A stretch of 64,000 nt of DNA from Christiangramia oceanisediminis. GTDB lineage: Bacteria > Bacteroidota > Bacteroidia > Flavobacteriales > Flavobacteriaceae. The notes under the pieces are model-generated. The model was given only the letters and a program-made list of their open reading frames with translations. It was not told where the DNA came from and ran no database searches. Location of the stretch: the NCBI RefSeq assembly GCF_022570735.2, contig NZ_JANCNS010000001.1, positions 620,001 to 684,000 of the forward strand, read 5' to 3'. This document shows, in pieces, positions 17,500 to 26,387 of the stretch. Made by a program: the position numbers and the translations under genes. The stretch's first letter is position 1, and every line of letters begins with the position of its first letter.

Positions 17500-17964
17500 T
17501 TATTCCTTAATCTTAAACCCATAGGGCGCCTTCAATTTCCCGGAATCGTACATATTTATATAGATCGAGATGGTATCGCTGGAATTTTCCCAGTATACCA
17601 GGTATATATCCAGAATAGCCTTTCCCATGATCCCATTTTTACTGTTCACAGGACAGCAGCTTCCGGCACGGTGATAGGCAATTTGCTCCCCGTTGGGTCC
17701 TGAAAGAGCATTCAGATATCTTCTTTCGTTAAGCGGACCTTCAGAATATTTCGCTCCTCCCACTTCAACCGGGTTATCGGGGCTAAATCCATAGGTTTTA
17801 TCGCTAGAAACATCGGTTAAGCGAAAGGTTTCTGAATCCTTCAAGATTTGAGGTTCGTTCTTTGACGTCACCCCATTTGAAGCAGTTTTTTCCGGAACCT
17901 GTTTTTTAGTCCCGCAGGAGATAAGCAAAAAAATGAAGGTTAGAAGTAGTAAAAGGTTTCTCAT
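17500..17964 (-). CDS. Lipoprotein of unknown function
   Basis: A 154-aa lipoprotein (lipobox LISC) with a 40-residue linker and a compact domain that includes YGFSPDNPVEVGG, GPLNERRYLNAL and RAGSCCPV. From memory, similar Bacteroidota lipoproteins sometimes carry the label '2-dehydro-3-deoxyphosphooctonate aldolase', which cannot be right for this sequence: it has no TIM barrel and is exported. The paired Cys in GSCCPV are notable. No function assigned. Confidence 0.65.
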   Translation of the reverse strand: MRNLLLLLTFIFLLISCGTKKQVPEKTASNGVTSKNEPQILKDSETFRLTDVSSDKTYGFSPDNPVEVGGAKYSEGPLNERRYLNALSGPNGEQIAYHRAGSCCPVNSKNGIMGKAILDIYLVYWENSSDTISIYINMYDSGKLKAPYGFKIKE

Positions 17965-18085
17965 CTTTTAATATTGAAAATGAAGTCTTGGGACTATCAG
18001 CATTAATAATTCAGGGGTTATATCTCTTTTTTAATTCAGCTTTGTTATCTCAAAATTCGCGATTCTTATCAAGGATTGAGAAATT

Positions 18086-18691
18086 CTATTTTAGAGTTAG
18101 GCTATCCCACATCATAGAGATTAGTTTTTGGCCTTCTGCACTTAAATTCGCATCCATGGACATGGTGATCACCATTATACCTTCGTCTTTTTTACCAATG
18201 GACATGATTTCATAAATATTTGTTTCATCCTTGTAGGTTAGCACAGCCTTATCCACATTGACCTCCATCCCGTCATTCAGCTTTTTTACATAATCCTGGC
18301 GTTCCAGTTTAAAACCATAATTAATACTCTCTTTAGTGAGTTCATTAAGCATAATTTCATTTAACATCGAGGGACTCATATTGGTATACTCCTGGATCAT
18401 ATATCCAGATCCTTCTCCATTTATCACCATAAATTGAAAAACACCATCGCCCAAATCGATCCTGGAAATTTTATAATCCTTGGGATATGAAAAACTAAAA
18501 ATCTCACTTTCCAAAGTAAGCGTATCTTTAGTCCTTACATTAAATTTCACCTCTTCCCCATTAATGTTAATACTGTATTCCCTTTCCAGCTCAATATCGA
18601 GAACCTCCTCGCCAATAGAGATCGTATAGTCCTGTGCATATGAACTAAAAGTCGATAAGAACATCAAAATCAGGAATAAGTGTCTATTCAT
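18086..18691 (-). CDS. Secreted protein of unknown function
   Basis: 201 aa with a clean Sec signal peptide ending SSYAQ. The mature part alternates strand-like stretches and acidic turns, ending in a conserved-looking KLISMMWDSLTLK. It has no Cys. It resembles small secreted proteins of Bacteroidota of the kind that measure or buffer envelope components, but no family is recognised and no function is proposed. Confidence 0.55.
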   Translation of the reverse strand: MNRHLFLILMFLSTFSSYAQDYTISIGEEVLDIELEREYSININGEEVKFNVRTKDTLTLESEIFSFSYPKDYKISRIDLGDGVFQFMVINGEGSGYMIQEYTNMSPSMLNEIMLNELTKESINYGFKLERQDYVKKLNDGMEVNVDKAVLTYKDETNIYEIMSIGKKDEGIMVITMSMDANLSAEGQKLISMMWDSLTLK

Positions 18692-18795
18692 TTTCTATAA
18701 TTTAATTGGTTGTGGTTTAGAGTTAGTCCTAATGGCAATTTTCTTTTTTAATTCCAGGGCATCTTAGGCTGACTTCCTGGAAACCCAAACCTTCT

Positions 18796-19524
18796 TTACA
18801 TATATTCCTTGATCAGTTTTGCGGCTTTTCTTTGTCCTCTTTCCTTTGCCAGGGTATACGCATTTTTATTATCGGCGTTTTTCAGGTTTAGATCAGCATT
18901 ATTCTCTATCAGGAGATCAATGATATCAAGGTATCCATATTTTGCAGCCTCACCTATAGGAAAATCTCCTTCTTCGTCCACATTATTCACATTCGCGCCC
19001 TGTTGCACCAAAAACTTCACCACCTCAAAGTGACCTTTAGAAGCGGCGTGTTCCAGTGGTGTTGCGCCATCCATTGCCCTCGCATCAATGTTGGCTCCAC
19101 TGGCAGCGAGGAACTTCACTATTTCTAAATTATCGTTCATGGCGGCAATACGTATGGGTGTAAAACCACGGAAACCTACATGATTTACATCTGCACCATT
19201 TTCAACCAGGAGCTTAACGATCTCGAAATAACCTTCCTGGCATGGAATTTCTATAGGTGTGGAAGTTGAAGGAGGCACATTAATTTCCTGGTTCACATCT
19301 GCTCCATGAGCAATCAATAATTTTGAAATTTCATAATTATTGTCAGCTGTTGCCCTCCAGAGCGGAAAAAGCCCGGTGCTGGAATATTCCAGGGGGTCAT
19401 TTTCCTGTTCCAGCAGTGATTTTACTTTTTCATAATCTTCATTATCAACAGCCTCAAAAAGTTCCTGGGAAAAAGTGCTTATTGTAACTAAAAGGAAAAC
19501 TAAGAGGGAAAGTCTTTTTTTCAT
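18796..19524 (-). CDS. Exported ankyrin-repeat protein
   Basis: 242 aa: a signal peptide ending STFSQ, then about six ankyrin repeats (e.g. GFTPIRIAAMNDNLEIVKFL and GATPLEHAASKGHFEVVKFL) filling the rest. These form a protein-binding solenoid in the periplasm. The open frame runs to 19614, but only ATG 19524 puts the signal peptide at the N-terminus. The partner is unknown; such genes can guard against a neighbouring enzyme, but no pairing is evident here. Confidence 0.82.
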   Translation of the reverse strand: MKKRLSLLVFLLVTISTFSQELFEAVDNEDYEKVKSLLEQENDPLEYSSTGLFPLWRATADNNYEISKLLIAHGADVNQEINVPPSTSTPIEIPCQEGYFEIVKLLVENGADVNHVGFRGFTPIRIAAMNDNLEIVKFLAASGANIDARAMDGATPLEHAASKGHFEVVKFLVQQGANVNNVDEEGDFPIGEAAKYGYLDIIDLLIENNADLNLKNADNKNAYTLAKERGQRKAAKLIKEYM

Positions 19525-19717
19525 ATTGGATGGTTTAAGTTCTAATTTAATGTTTTGGAATTCACAAGGAATAATTACTCTTGCCTGCCTCCAAGGCTCA
19601 ATTCCGCTGGTCAAGATAACTAAATTTCTTTATAACGGTAAGGTTTGTTAATTACTTGATCATTTTATTTTTAAAATTGACTAGTAGATCATTCCTGATT
19701 TACCAGGGTCAAATTAT

Positions 19718-20338
19718 TTATCTCCTTGGTTTTTTCCCAAACTCTGAATTTACTATCTCGTAATAATAATCTCCGTTAGGCCTGATGATGATATAATATC
19801 CATATTTCAGGCCGTAGGGCGAAAAAACTTCGGGTATCATTCCTTGCTTATCCTGCTTCCAGTCGATCTTATTCGAATGAAAGTATTTCAGTTTTTCTTT
19901 GGGTAATGTGGAGATCCAGTATTGTGAAACATCAGCGACCTTCTTCAGCTTTCTAATATAATTACCTTCAAAGATATTCCAGGAAGAACGTGCATTCCTG
20001 TTTTGTTCTTCTAAGGTAACGCCGGTTAAAAAATTGATTACTATCAGGTCATCCTCCCCAATTTTTTCCGCATTCATACTATTAAGATAAAGCCTTAAAG
20101 CATTGAAAGTTGAATCCTCCAGGCGTCCATATTTCTCCTTTTGAACCCTGATTCCAACTGTTATCGAATCCTTTTCGATATATACTGCAAGGTATTCATT
20201 ATTCCCAGGTGGCTCGTAGAATTCATTCCTACTCAATTCTTCGCCTTTCTCGGTATAGAATTTATCAATTTTTTCCTGGCTGAAAACTGAGGAAGAAATA
20301 AAAATTAAGCAAAAAATTCTTAATATGGGACTCTTCAA
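19718..20338 (-). CDS. Secreted protein of unknown function
   Basis: 206 aa with a Sec signal peptide ending SVFSQ. The mature domain is mixed alpha/beta and rich in Tyr and Lys. Its C-terminal motif (YGYYIIIRPNGDYYYEI) looks like a closing beta hairpin. It resembles no family I can name. It is divergent from the methyltransferase gene at 20512. Confidence 0.55.
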   Translation of the reverse strand: MKSPILRIFCLIFISSSVFSQEKIDKFYTEKGEELSRNEFYEPPGNNEYLAVYIEKDSITVGIRVQKEKYGRLEDSTFNALRLYLNSMNAEKIGEDDLIVINFLTGVTLEEQNRNARSSWNIFEGNYIRKLKKVADVSQYWISTLPKEKLKYFHSNKIDWKQDKQGMIPEVFSPYGLKYGYYIIIRPNGDYYYEIVNSEFGKKPRR

Positions 20339-20511
20339 AGGCTTTATATTAAAGTGATTCGGAAAATAGACACTCGAAAATTTGAAACAATATAGTATTT
20401 TTATACCTAAGGGTGAAATAACTTTTCATGATGCTGAAGCCTTAAACCCACTTTCCTATTTAAGCCTGAATTACCGATATTCGTAAAATCATTTCCATCG
20501 AAGGATTAGCG

Positions 20512-21192
20512 ATGAAAAACGACAAACATAAACCCGCTAAAAGAACCAAGAAACCCTGGCCTACTAAAGATGCAATGGAGCAGGTTTATGAACTCAAACT
20601 CTGGGGAGGTGACGAAACAGAATTTTATTCGGGTTCCGGCTCTCATGACCCATACCTTATAAACCCTTATGTCAAGGTGGTTTCCAGTTTTTTAGATTCC
20701 TTTGATGAGCCTCCGGTAGTATGTGACCTGGGCTGTGGTGATTTTAATGTGGGCAGGGAACTAGTAAAACACTCCGACAGATATATTGGCGTGGATATCG
20801 TAGAACCGCTAATAAACTTTAATAAAGCAAGTTTTCGATTTGAAAAGCTGGAATTCCAATGTTTGGATATCGCGAAGGATGCATTACCTTCTGCCGATAT
20901 TGTTATTTTAAGACAGGTGCTTCAACATTTATCCAATTCTGAAGTACGGTCTATCCTTGAAAAACTGTATGATTATAAATATCTAATATTAACAGAACAT
21001 ATTCCCAGCGGAGATTTTATTCCGAATATAGATATCATTTCGGGGCAGGGAACCCGGCTAAAAAAACAAAGCGGACTGGATCTTACGGCATCTCCATTTA
21101 ATTTTAAGGCTAAAGAAAAAGAAATCCTTCTCAGCCTGACTTCAGCCGATCACAAAGGGCTTATTGAAACCAGTGTTTTTAGAATTCAATAA
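20512..21192 (+). CDS. Class I SAM-dependent methyltransferase
   Basis: 226 aa. The SAM-binding motif I is VCDLGCGDFNVGREL, with the acidic motif II loop YIGVDIVEPLI and a motif IV/post region ADIVILRQVLQHLSN typical of small-molecule methyltransferases. The basic N-terminal tail (KPAKRTKKPW) is unusual. Substrate unknown. It stands alone between divergent and same-strand neighbours, 232 bp before the receptor operon. Confidence 0.82.
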   Translation: MKNDKHKPAKRTKKPWPTKDAMEQVYELKLWGGDETEFYSGSGSHDPYLINPYVKVVSSFLDSFDEPPVVCDLGCGDFNVGRELVKHSDRYIGVDIVEPLINFNKASFRFEKLEFQCLDIAKDALPSADIVILRQVLQHLSNSEVRSILEKLYDYKYLILTEHIPSGDFIPNIDIISGQGTRLKKQSGLDLTASPFNFKAKEKEILLSLTSADHKGLIETSVFRIQ

Positions 21193-21357
21193 GAACAATC
21201 CAGGCTGGCGAACATCTAAGCTCAACCTTCTAATACAATGCACAAAAACAGTCTTTTAACAGGGAAAGAGTTCACCTGTCTAAAACTGGAAATTTTATAG
21301 TGCTACCTCACTCTGGCTGTACGATCCAAATTAATTCTGAATTTTTATTAAAAATGA

Positions 21358-21374
21358 TTCTAAATAAATTTGAA
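21358..21374 (+). promoter_or_regulatory. Imperfect palindrome overlapping the receptor promoter
   Basis: TTCTAAAT-A-AATTTGAA, six of eight positions symmetric. It covers the -33 region of the proposed promoter and shares TTCTAAA with the perfect palindrome at 21409-21425, so it may be a second binding site for the same regulator. Confidence 0.4.
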
Positions 21375-21400
21375 TGAAAAAACATTTCCTATTATCTTCG
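21369..21400 (+). promoter_or_regulatory. Bacteroidota-type promoter of the siderophore-type receptor operon
   Basis: TTTG at 21369-21372 and TATCTTCG at 21393-21400 (one mismatch to TAnnTTTG) separated by 20 bp. Transcription should begin close to 21407, inside the flanking operator-like palindrome. Confidence 0.55.
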
Positions 21401-21408
21401 TGCCTTTA

Positions 21409-21425
21409 TTTAGACTAATTCTAAA
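21409..21425 (+). promoter_or_regulatory. Perfect palindrome overlapping the receptor start codon (candidate iron-regulator operator)
   Basis: TTTAGA-N5-TCTAAA, 17 bp, its last base being the A of the ATG. Its position at the predicted transcription start suits a repressor such as Fur or a DtxR-type regulator. The regulator's identity is inferred from the iron-uptake context only. Confidence 0.55.
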
Positions 21426-23776
21426 TGGGGTCATCGGGAAAATTTATAATTCTTTCACTACTTACTTTTTTAAGTAAGGGCTTGTTCGCTCAAGGCAATG
21501 AGCTTTCTGGTATTATCTTCGATGAAAACAACGAGCCCGTAATGGGCATCAATGTCTTTTTTCCTGAGATTGGAAAAGGAGCAATTTCAGATGAATCCGG
21601 CCAATATGTAATCAGGAATATCCCAAATGGCCGTTACCGCCTAATGATTGAAGGCATGGGATTCAAAGGTCTTGTTAGAAATCTTGAATTTAAAGGGGAT
21701 GAAAATTTTAAAATCGATTTCGTTCTTCAGGAAAGTTCAGAGAACTTAGGAGAGATACAGATCATTGCCAAAACCGAAGCCGAGAATATTCGAGAGACAG
21801 CTTTTGAAGTTTCAGTGATTGAAACTACTCAATACAAGAACCTATCTGGAGACATCAATACACTTCTAAGAACATCTCCCGGTATTAATATTCGTGAGAC
21901 CGGAGGCCTGGGTTCCGATTTTTCCCTGTCGTTAAACGGACTTTCCGGGAATCAGGTGAGATTCTTTATAGATGGGATCCCAATGGAAAACTTTGGATCT
22001 TCACTTAGCCTAAATAATTTTCCCATTAACCTGGTGGAGAACATACAGGTTTATAAAGGTGTGGTACCTATCAACCTGGGAGCCGATGCGCTGGGAGGAG
22101 CTGTAAATATCACTACCAGCTCCAGGAAGAACTCCTTCCTGGATGCCTCTTATACTTCTGGCTCGTTCAATACTCATCGAGTAGCACTAAATGGACAGTA
22201 TTCCAATGAAGAGGCCAGGTATTACCTTAGGTTTCTTTCTTTTTTTAATCATTCAGACAATGATTACGAGATGAAAGCGGTACCGCTTTATGACCTGGAA
22301 CTAGGTAATTATTTTGGGGAAATAAGCACAGACCGGTTCCATAGTGAATACACTTCAGGAATGGGAAAACTCCAATTTGGGCTTTTTGATAGAACCTGGG
22401 CCGATGAGATCGCTATTTCGGCCACATTCTCAAAGAACCGGAACAACCAGCAACATCCCTCGAATAATATTATTCGTGTTTTTGGCGACTTTCATACCCG
22501 GGCCGAAAATAAGCTCATAGATGTTCGTTACCTGAAGGAATGGGATAAATTAAGGCTAAGTGCCTATGCTCTCTACGGCGAGATCGAGCAACAAACCATT
22601 GACACTTCAAAATATCGATATAACTGGGAAGGCGACCGAATCTTACGTTCAGCGCAGGATATGCGGGGAGAACTTTTTAACAGGCGCTCTCATATTTTCC
22701 TGGATGATGAAATCATCCGAAGCAATTTACAGGCAGGATATGACCTCACTGAAAATCATAACCTGGACGCTTCTATCACACAAAATTCGGTAAACCGGGA
22801 AGGTTATGACCCGGTTAATGAATTTAATACGGCTATTGAATTTCCGAATGCCCTGAACAAATACATTCTTGGACTTGGTTATAATTTTAGGTCGAATAAC
22901 CAAAAATGGAATGCCAGCCTGTTTACCAAACAGTATCTTTTTGATGCTGATATCTCTACCAACGATTTTGAGGATAATGTATTGACGAATACAACCGATC
23001 TTAGCAGAACAGGTTTTGGTGTTGCTGCTACTTACTTTATCAATACTAATTTCCAGGTCAAGACGTCTTATGAGAATGCGGTAAGACTGCCGGAGACCTA
23101 TGAAATTCTTGGGGATGGTATCTATACCAATCCTAACCCAACTCTGGAACCTGAACTGAGTGATAATTTCAACCTGGGCTTGAGGTATCGATCATCTCAA
23201 AATACGATCAGGTATCGAACTGAAGCCAATTTCTTCCTGCGAAATTCAACCGATTTTATCCGTTTTCGACCAGTTGGACCGTTTGGACAGTTTGAGAATT
23301 TATCCAGCGTAAGATCTCTTGGAGGAGAATTTAGCGGGGGAATTGATTATTCCAAAGTGAGCCTGGACCTTAATGCTACCTACCAGCATATTACAGATCA
23401 AACCAAAACAGATGAGGGGCTTCCAAATGTGAATTATCAGTCACGCGTGCCTAATATTCCCTATTTTTTCGGAAACCTGAGAGCGGGCTACGAGATCTTC
23501 GAAAATGACAACACGGGAACCTTCCAGCTTTACTGGAATACTCATTACGTACATGAATTTTTCCTGAACTGGGAAAACCTGGGAAGTGCTGACACCAAAC
23601 CAATTATTCCTGCACAATTCGCCAATGACCTGGAAGCCGAGTTCAGTTCGGTTTCAGGAAAATATAATATAAGCTTCAGCCTCATGAATATTTTTGATGA
23701 GGAGCTTTATGATAATTTCAGAATACAGAAACCTGGAAGAGCTTTTTACTTAAAACTTAGATATAATTTAAATTAA
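21425..23776 (+). CDS. TonB-dependent receptor (siderophore-type)
   Basis: A 783-aa outer-membrane receptor that imports a ligand with energy from TonB. A signal peptide ends GLFAQ; a carboxypeptidase-like regulatory domain (residues about 25-105, GIIFDENNEPVMGINVFFPE) is followed by the plug (VSVIETTQYKNLSG, SLNGLSGNQVRFFIDGIPM) and a 22-strand barrel ending in an aromatic C-terminus. The neighbours DUF4374 and PepSY are the usual partners in Bacteroidota iron-siderophore operons, so iron-chelate uptake is likely. The gap to the next gene is 9 bp. Confidence 0.92.
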   Translation: MGSSGKFIILSLLTFLSKGLFAQGNELSGIIFDENNEPVMGINVFFPEIGKGAISDESGQYVIRNIPNGRYRLMIEGMGFKGLVRNLEFKGDENFKIDFVLQESSENLGEIQIIAKTEAENIRETAFEVSVIETTQYKNLSGDINTLLRTSPGINIRETGGLGSDFSLSLNGLSGNQVRFFIDGIPMENFGSSLSLNNFPINLVENIQVYKGVVPINLGADALGGAVNITTSSRKNSFLDASYTSGSFNTHRVALNGQYSNEEARYYLRFLSFFNHSDNDYEMKAVPLYDLELGNYFGEISTDRFHSEYTSGMGKLQFGLFDRTWADEIAISATFSKNRNNQQHPSNNIIRVFGDFHTRAENKLIDVRYLKEWDKLRLSAYALYGEIEQQTIDTSKYRYNWEGDRILRSAQDMRGELFNRRSHIFLDDEIIRSNLQAGYDLTENHNLDASITQNSVNREGYDPVNEFNTAIEFPNALNKYILGLGYNFRSNNQKWNASLFTKQYLFDADISTNDFEDNVLTNTTDLSRTGFGVAATYFINTNFQVKTSYENAVRLPETYEILGDGIYTNPNPTLEPELSDNFNLGLRYRSSQNTIRYRTEANFFLRNSTDFIRFRPVGPFGQFENLSSVRSLGGEFSGGIDYSKVSLDLNATYQHITDQTKTDEGLPNVNYQSRVPNIPYFFGNLRAGYEIFENDNTGTFQLYWNTHYVHEFFLNWENLGSADTKPIIPAQFANDLEAEFSSVSGKYNISFSLMNIFDEELYDNFRIQKPGRAFYLKLRYNLN

Positions 23777-23785
23777 TAATTACCA

Positions 23786-25021
23786 ATGAGAACATTTAAT
23801 AGACTGGTATGGTTAAGTTGCTTTGCACTTGTATTCAATGCATGTAGTACAGATGATGATGGAGGAAATCTAAACCCCGATCCGGAACCTCAAACATCAG
23901 ATATCACCATGTCTTTCAAAACTACCGGTGACCCGGAAACTGAATTCATCATCACCCAGGAAAGTATCATGGAAGGAACTATTTCTGCCCAGGGTACCGG
24001 GATCGAGCAAACCGGCTGGAGATTCTACTATCCTGTAGGCAAAACACTCTTTGCTTCAGGATATAGCGAGGATAACAGGGCTACAGCTTATGCCAAGAAC
24101 GAGGATGGCGAAGTGGTGGCAAAGGGACAGTTCACCTTTGACAATGCACTGGAAATGTTTGGTCATAGCAACGATGATGAAACCTTACTGGCATTTGAAA
24201 TTCCAAGAAGCGGGTATGCTCCCAAGAAACTTTACTTTGTAGATGTAGATGATGTTCAGGTAGAAAAGGTAGTGGAAACCTCAATTTTCGAATCTGAAGA
24301 AGAAGGTTTAATAGCATGGCCTTCAGCAATTGAGGTAAGAGGAGGAAACCTTTTCGTTCCTTTCCACAAACTGGACGCCCAAGGGTATTTTACCACCCCG
24401 GAAGCCAACGAAGCATTTGTAGCGGTTTATTCCTATCCAGAGGTAGAATCGGAGCCAATTAAGATCATTTCAGATTCAAGAACCTCTAATATCGGAGTTA
24501 ATGGAGCAACTACCGGGATGATTGAAGCCGATAATGGAGATATTTACAGCTTTTCTTCAGGAGCCGAGATGGCAGGTTTTGCACCGGCTTCAACCAAACC
24601 ATCAGGAATTCTTCGTATTCAGAATGGAGAAACAGAATTCGACCAGGATTACTTCTTTAATATTGAAGTAGCTACAGGAGGAGAAAAACTATTCTGGTTC
24701 GATTATGTAGGAAACGGAAAGGCAATTGCTAGACTTCTTACCAGCGACGATGGTGGCGCTTGGGGAGCTTTCGGAAGAACTTCATTCAACCAAAGACTGG
24801 TTATTCTTGACCTGGAAGCACAAACAGTGACCGAAGTTGCGAATGTTCCTTTACATGCCAAACGATATTCTTCTCCTGTTATGGTAGAGGATGGAAAGCT
24901 GTATATGAGTATTGAGACAGCAAGTGAGGCTTATGTCTACCAGATTGATGTAGAAAATGCTACAGGTACCAGAGGAGCTCGAATAGAAGGAAAAACCATT
25001 AAAGGTTTCTACAGACTTTAA
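23786..25021 (+). CDS. DUF4374 lipoprotein, partner of the receptor
   Basis: A 411-aa lipoprotein (lipobox FNAC) with acidic residues right after the Cys (CSTDDDGG), a pattern that in Bacteroidota often marks surface-exposed lipoproteins. The rest is a beta-propeller-like DUF4374 domain. The family co-occurs with siderophore receptors and PepSY proteins and probably helps bind or hand over the ligand outside the cell (inference). It is co-transcribed with the receptor. Confidence 0.85.
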   Translation: MRTFNRLVWLSCFALVFNACSTDDDGGNLNPDPEPQTSDITMSFKTTGDPETEFIITQESIMEGTISAQGTGIEQTGWRFYYPVGKTLFASGYSEDNRATAYAKNEDGEVVAKGQFTFDNALEMFGHSNDDETLLAFEIPRSGYAPKKLYFVDVDDVQVEKVVETSIFESEEEGLIAWPSAIEVRGGNLFVPFHKLDAQGYFTTPEANEAFVAVYSYPEVESEPIKIISDSRTSNIGVNGATTGMIEADNGDIYSFSSGAEMAGFAPASTKPSGILRIQNGETEFDQDYFFNIEVATGGEKLFWFDYVGNGKAIARLLTSDDGGAWGAFGRTSFNQRLVILDLEAQTVTEVANVPLHAKRYSSPVMVEDGKLYMSIETASEAYVYQIDVENATGTRGARIEGKTIKGFYRL

Positions 25022-25029
25022 TAAATTTG

Positions 25030-25060
25030 CCGCCCGGTTCGTGTTGCCGGGCGGTTTTTT
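25030..25060 (+). terminator. Intrinsic terminator between DUF4374 and PepSY genes
   Basis: CCGCCCGG (25030-25037) pairs perfectly with CCGGGCGG (25047-25054), loop of 9 nt, followed by six T. It ends 9 bp before the PepSY start, so it would lower PepSY expression relative to the two upstream genes unless read through. Confidence 0.85.
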
Positions 25061-25069
25061 CAAATATCT

Positions 25070-26248
25070 ATGGGTAAGAAAAAAACAAAAAATACTACCA
25101 GAAAGCTAATTAGGAAAATCCATTTGTACCTGGGTCTTGCCACAGGTCTGGTGGTTTTTATTGTTTCTATTACCGGGTGTCTGTGGGTATTTCAGGAAGA
25201 GATCAATGCATTAACAACTGAGGTGCCTCAGGTAACTCCACAGTCTAAGGAACAACTGGATCCTTTGGAAGCAAAGGAAATTGCCCAGAATGTCTTTCCC
25301 GGCAAACATGTTCACGGTACTCTTTATGAAGGTGGAACTTCTCCCATTCAGGTCATATTCTACGAGGAGGAACCAGAATTCTATAGTTCTGTTTTCCTGC
25401 ATCCATGGTCTGGAGAAGTGCTTCACACAGAAGATCATCTAAGTGGTTTCTTCCATTTTATACTTGACGGACATATGCATCTATGGCTGCCCGAAGTTAT
25501 AGGCAGCGAAATTGTTGCCTGGAGTACGGTAATCTTCTTTTTGATGATGGTTTCAGGAATCATTCTCTGGTGGCCTAAAAACAAAAAGGTGAGAGACCAG
25601 AGAACCTGGTTTCGCTGGAAATCGAACACCAAATGGAAAAGAAAGAATTATGATCTTCACCAGATCATAGGTTTTTATGCCAGTTTTATCGCGGTTTTCT
25701 TTATTCTCACCGGCCTTGTCATGACCTTCGATGCCTTTAGAGCCGGTTTTTATAAAAGCATAGGCGGTAAGAAAGACGTGGAATTCCTGGTTCCTATGAA
25801 CAACTCCGGTGTGCTTACAGCAGCTAAAGGTGAAGAGCCCATAAGAGAATTGATGCCATTGCTGAAGCAAAAATTCCCTGATGCTGAAGACTATGAAATT
25901 CACTATCCTTATGATGAAAATTACAGTATCTATGTAGAAGTAGGTAATTCTGAAGGGGTATACTACGATTCAGATTACAGGTTCTTTGACCAGAATGACC
26001 TTTCTGAAGTTTCCACGACCAGTATTTATGGCGTTTATGAAGAGGCAGGAGTATCAGATATGATCCTGAGAATGAATTATGATATCCACGTAGGTGCAAT
26101 TGGAGGCCTTCCCGGAAAGATACTGGCATTTTTTATAAGCCTATTCTGTGCTTCCCTTCCGGTTACCGGATTCTTGTTATGGTATGGAAGGACCTATAAG
26201 AAAACAGAAAAAGTTAAGCCACGACGAGTTCTGGCTTACCAACGATAA
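25070..26248 (+). CDS. PepSY-associated TM protein (inner-membrane reductase-like)
   Basis: 392 aa with four membrane helices: about residues 17-40, 142-165, 195-217 and 345-367. PepSY segments lie between the first and second and between the third and fourth. A His at the end of helix 1's cytoplasmic side (IHLYLG), another in LHQIIGFY and HVGAIGG in the last loop match the usual haem/metal ligand positions of this family, thought to reduce iron siderophores. Operon position after a receptor and DUF4374 supports that role (inference). Confidence 0.87.
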   Translation: MGKKKTKNTTRKLIRKIHLYLGLATGLVVFIVSITGCLWVFQEEINALTTEVPQVTPQSKEQLDPLEAKEIAQNVFPGKHVHGTLYEGGTSPIQVIFYEEEPEFYSSVFLHPWSGEVLHTEDHLSGFFHFILDGHMHLWLPEVIGSEIVAWSTVIFFLMMVSGIILWWPKNKKVRDQRTWFRWKSNTKWKRKNYDLHQIIGFYASFIAVFFILTGLVMTFDAFRAGFYKSIGGKKDVEFLVPMNNSGVLTAAKGEEPIRELMPLLKQKFPDAEDYEIHYPYDENYSIYVEVGNSEGVYYDSDYRFFDQNDLSEVSTTSIYGVYEEAGVSDMILRMNYDIHVGAIGGLPGKILAFFISLFCASLPVTGFLLWYGRTYKKTEKVKPRRVLAYQR

Positions 26249-26270
26249 CACAATGGTAAGGACAAGCCTG

Positions 26271-26304
26271 GCCCTGGAGATTATCAAATTTCCAGGGCTT
26301 TTTT
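26271..26304 (+). terminator. Intrinsic terminator after the PepSY gene
   Basis: GCCCTGGA (26271-26278) pairs with TCCAGGGC (26291-26298), followed by TTTTTT. It ends the siderophore-type operon. Confidence 0.88.
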
Positions 26305-26339
26305 ATTCAGAATAGATTTTAGAATGACACCTAACTTTT

Positions 26340-26385
26340 CCAAAATTTGGCTTGAAAATTGTTTGCTACTTATTACATTTGCGAA
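26340..26385 (+). promoter_or_regulatory. Promoter and candidate operators of the metal-receptor operon
   Basis: The -7 box TACATTTG (26374-26381) is a perfect TAnnTTTG; CTTG at 26351-26354 stands exactly 19 bp upstream. The predicted start of transcription falls at about the ATG (26388), so the message may be leaderless. An 11-bp palindrome CCAAA-A-TTTGG (26340-26350) abuts the -33 box, and TTTGC...GCGAA (26362-26385) forms a looser inverted repeat around the -7 box. Either could bind a metal sensor such as Zur; this is inference. Confidence 0.5.
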
Positions 26386-26387
26386 TC

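Noticed and set aside
18796..19524. Ankyrin protein as immunity partner of a toxin
   Set aside because: No toxin-like gene is adjacent; neighbours are unrecognised secreted proteins, so no pairing is claimed.
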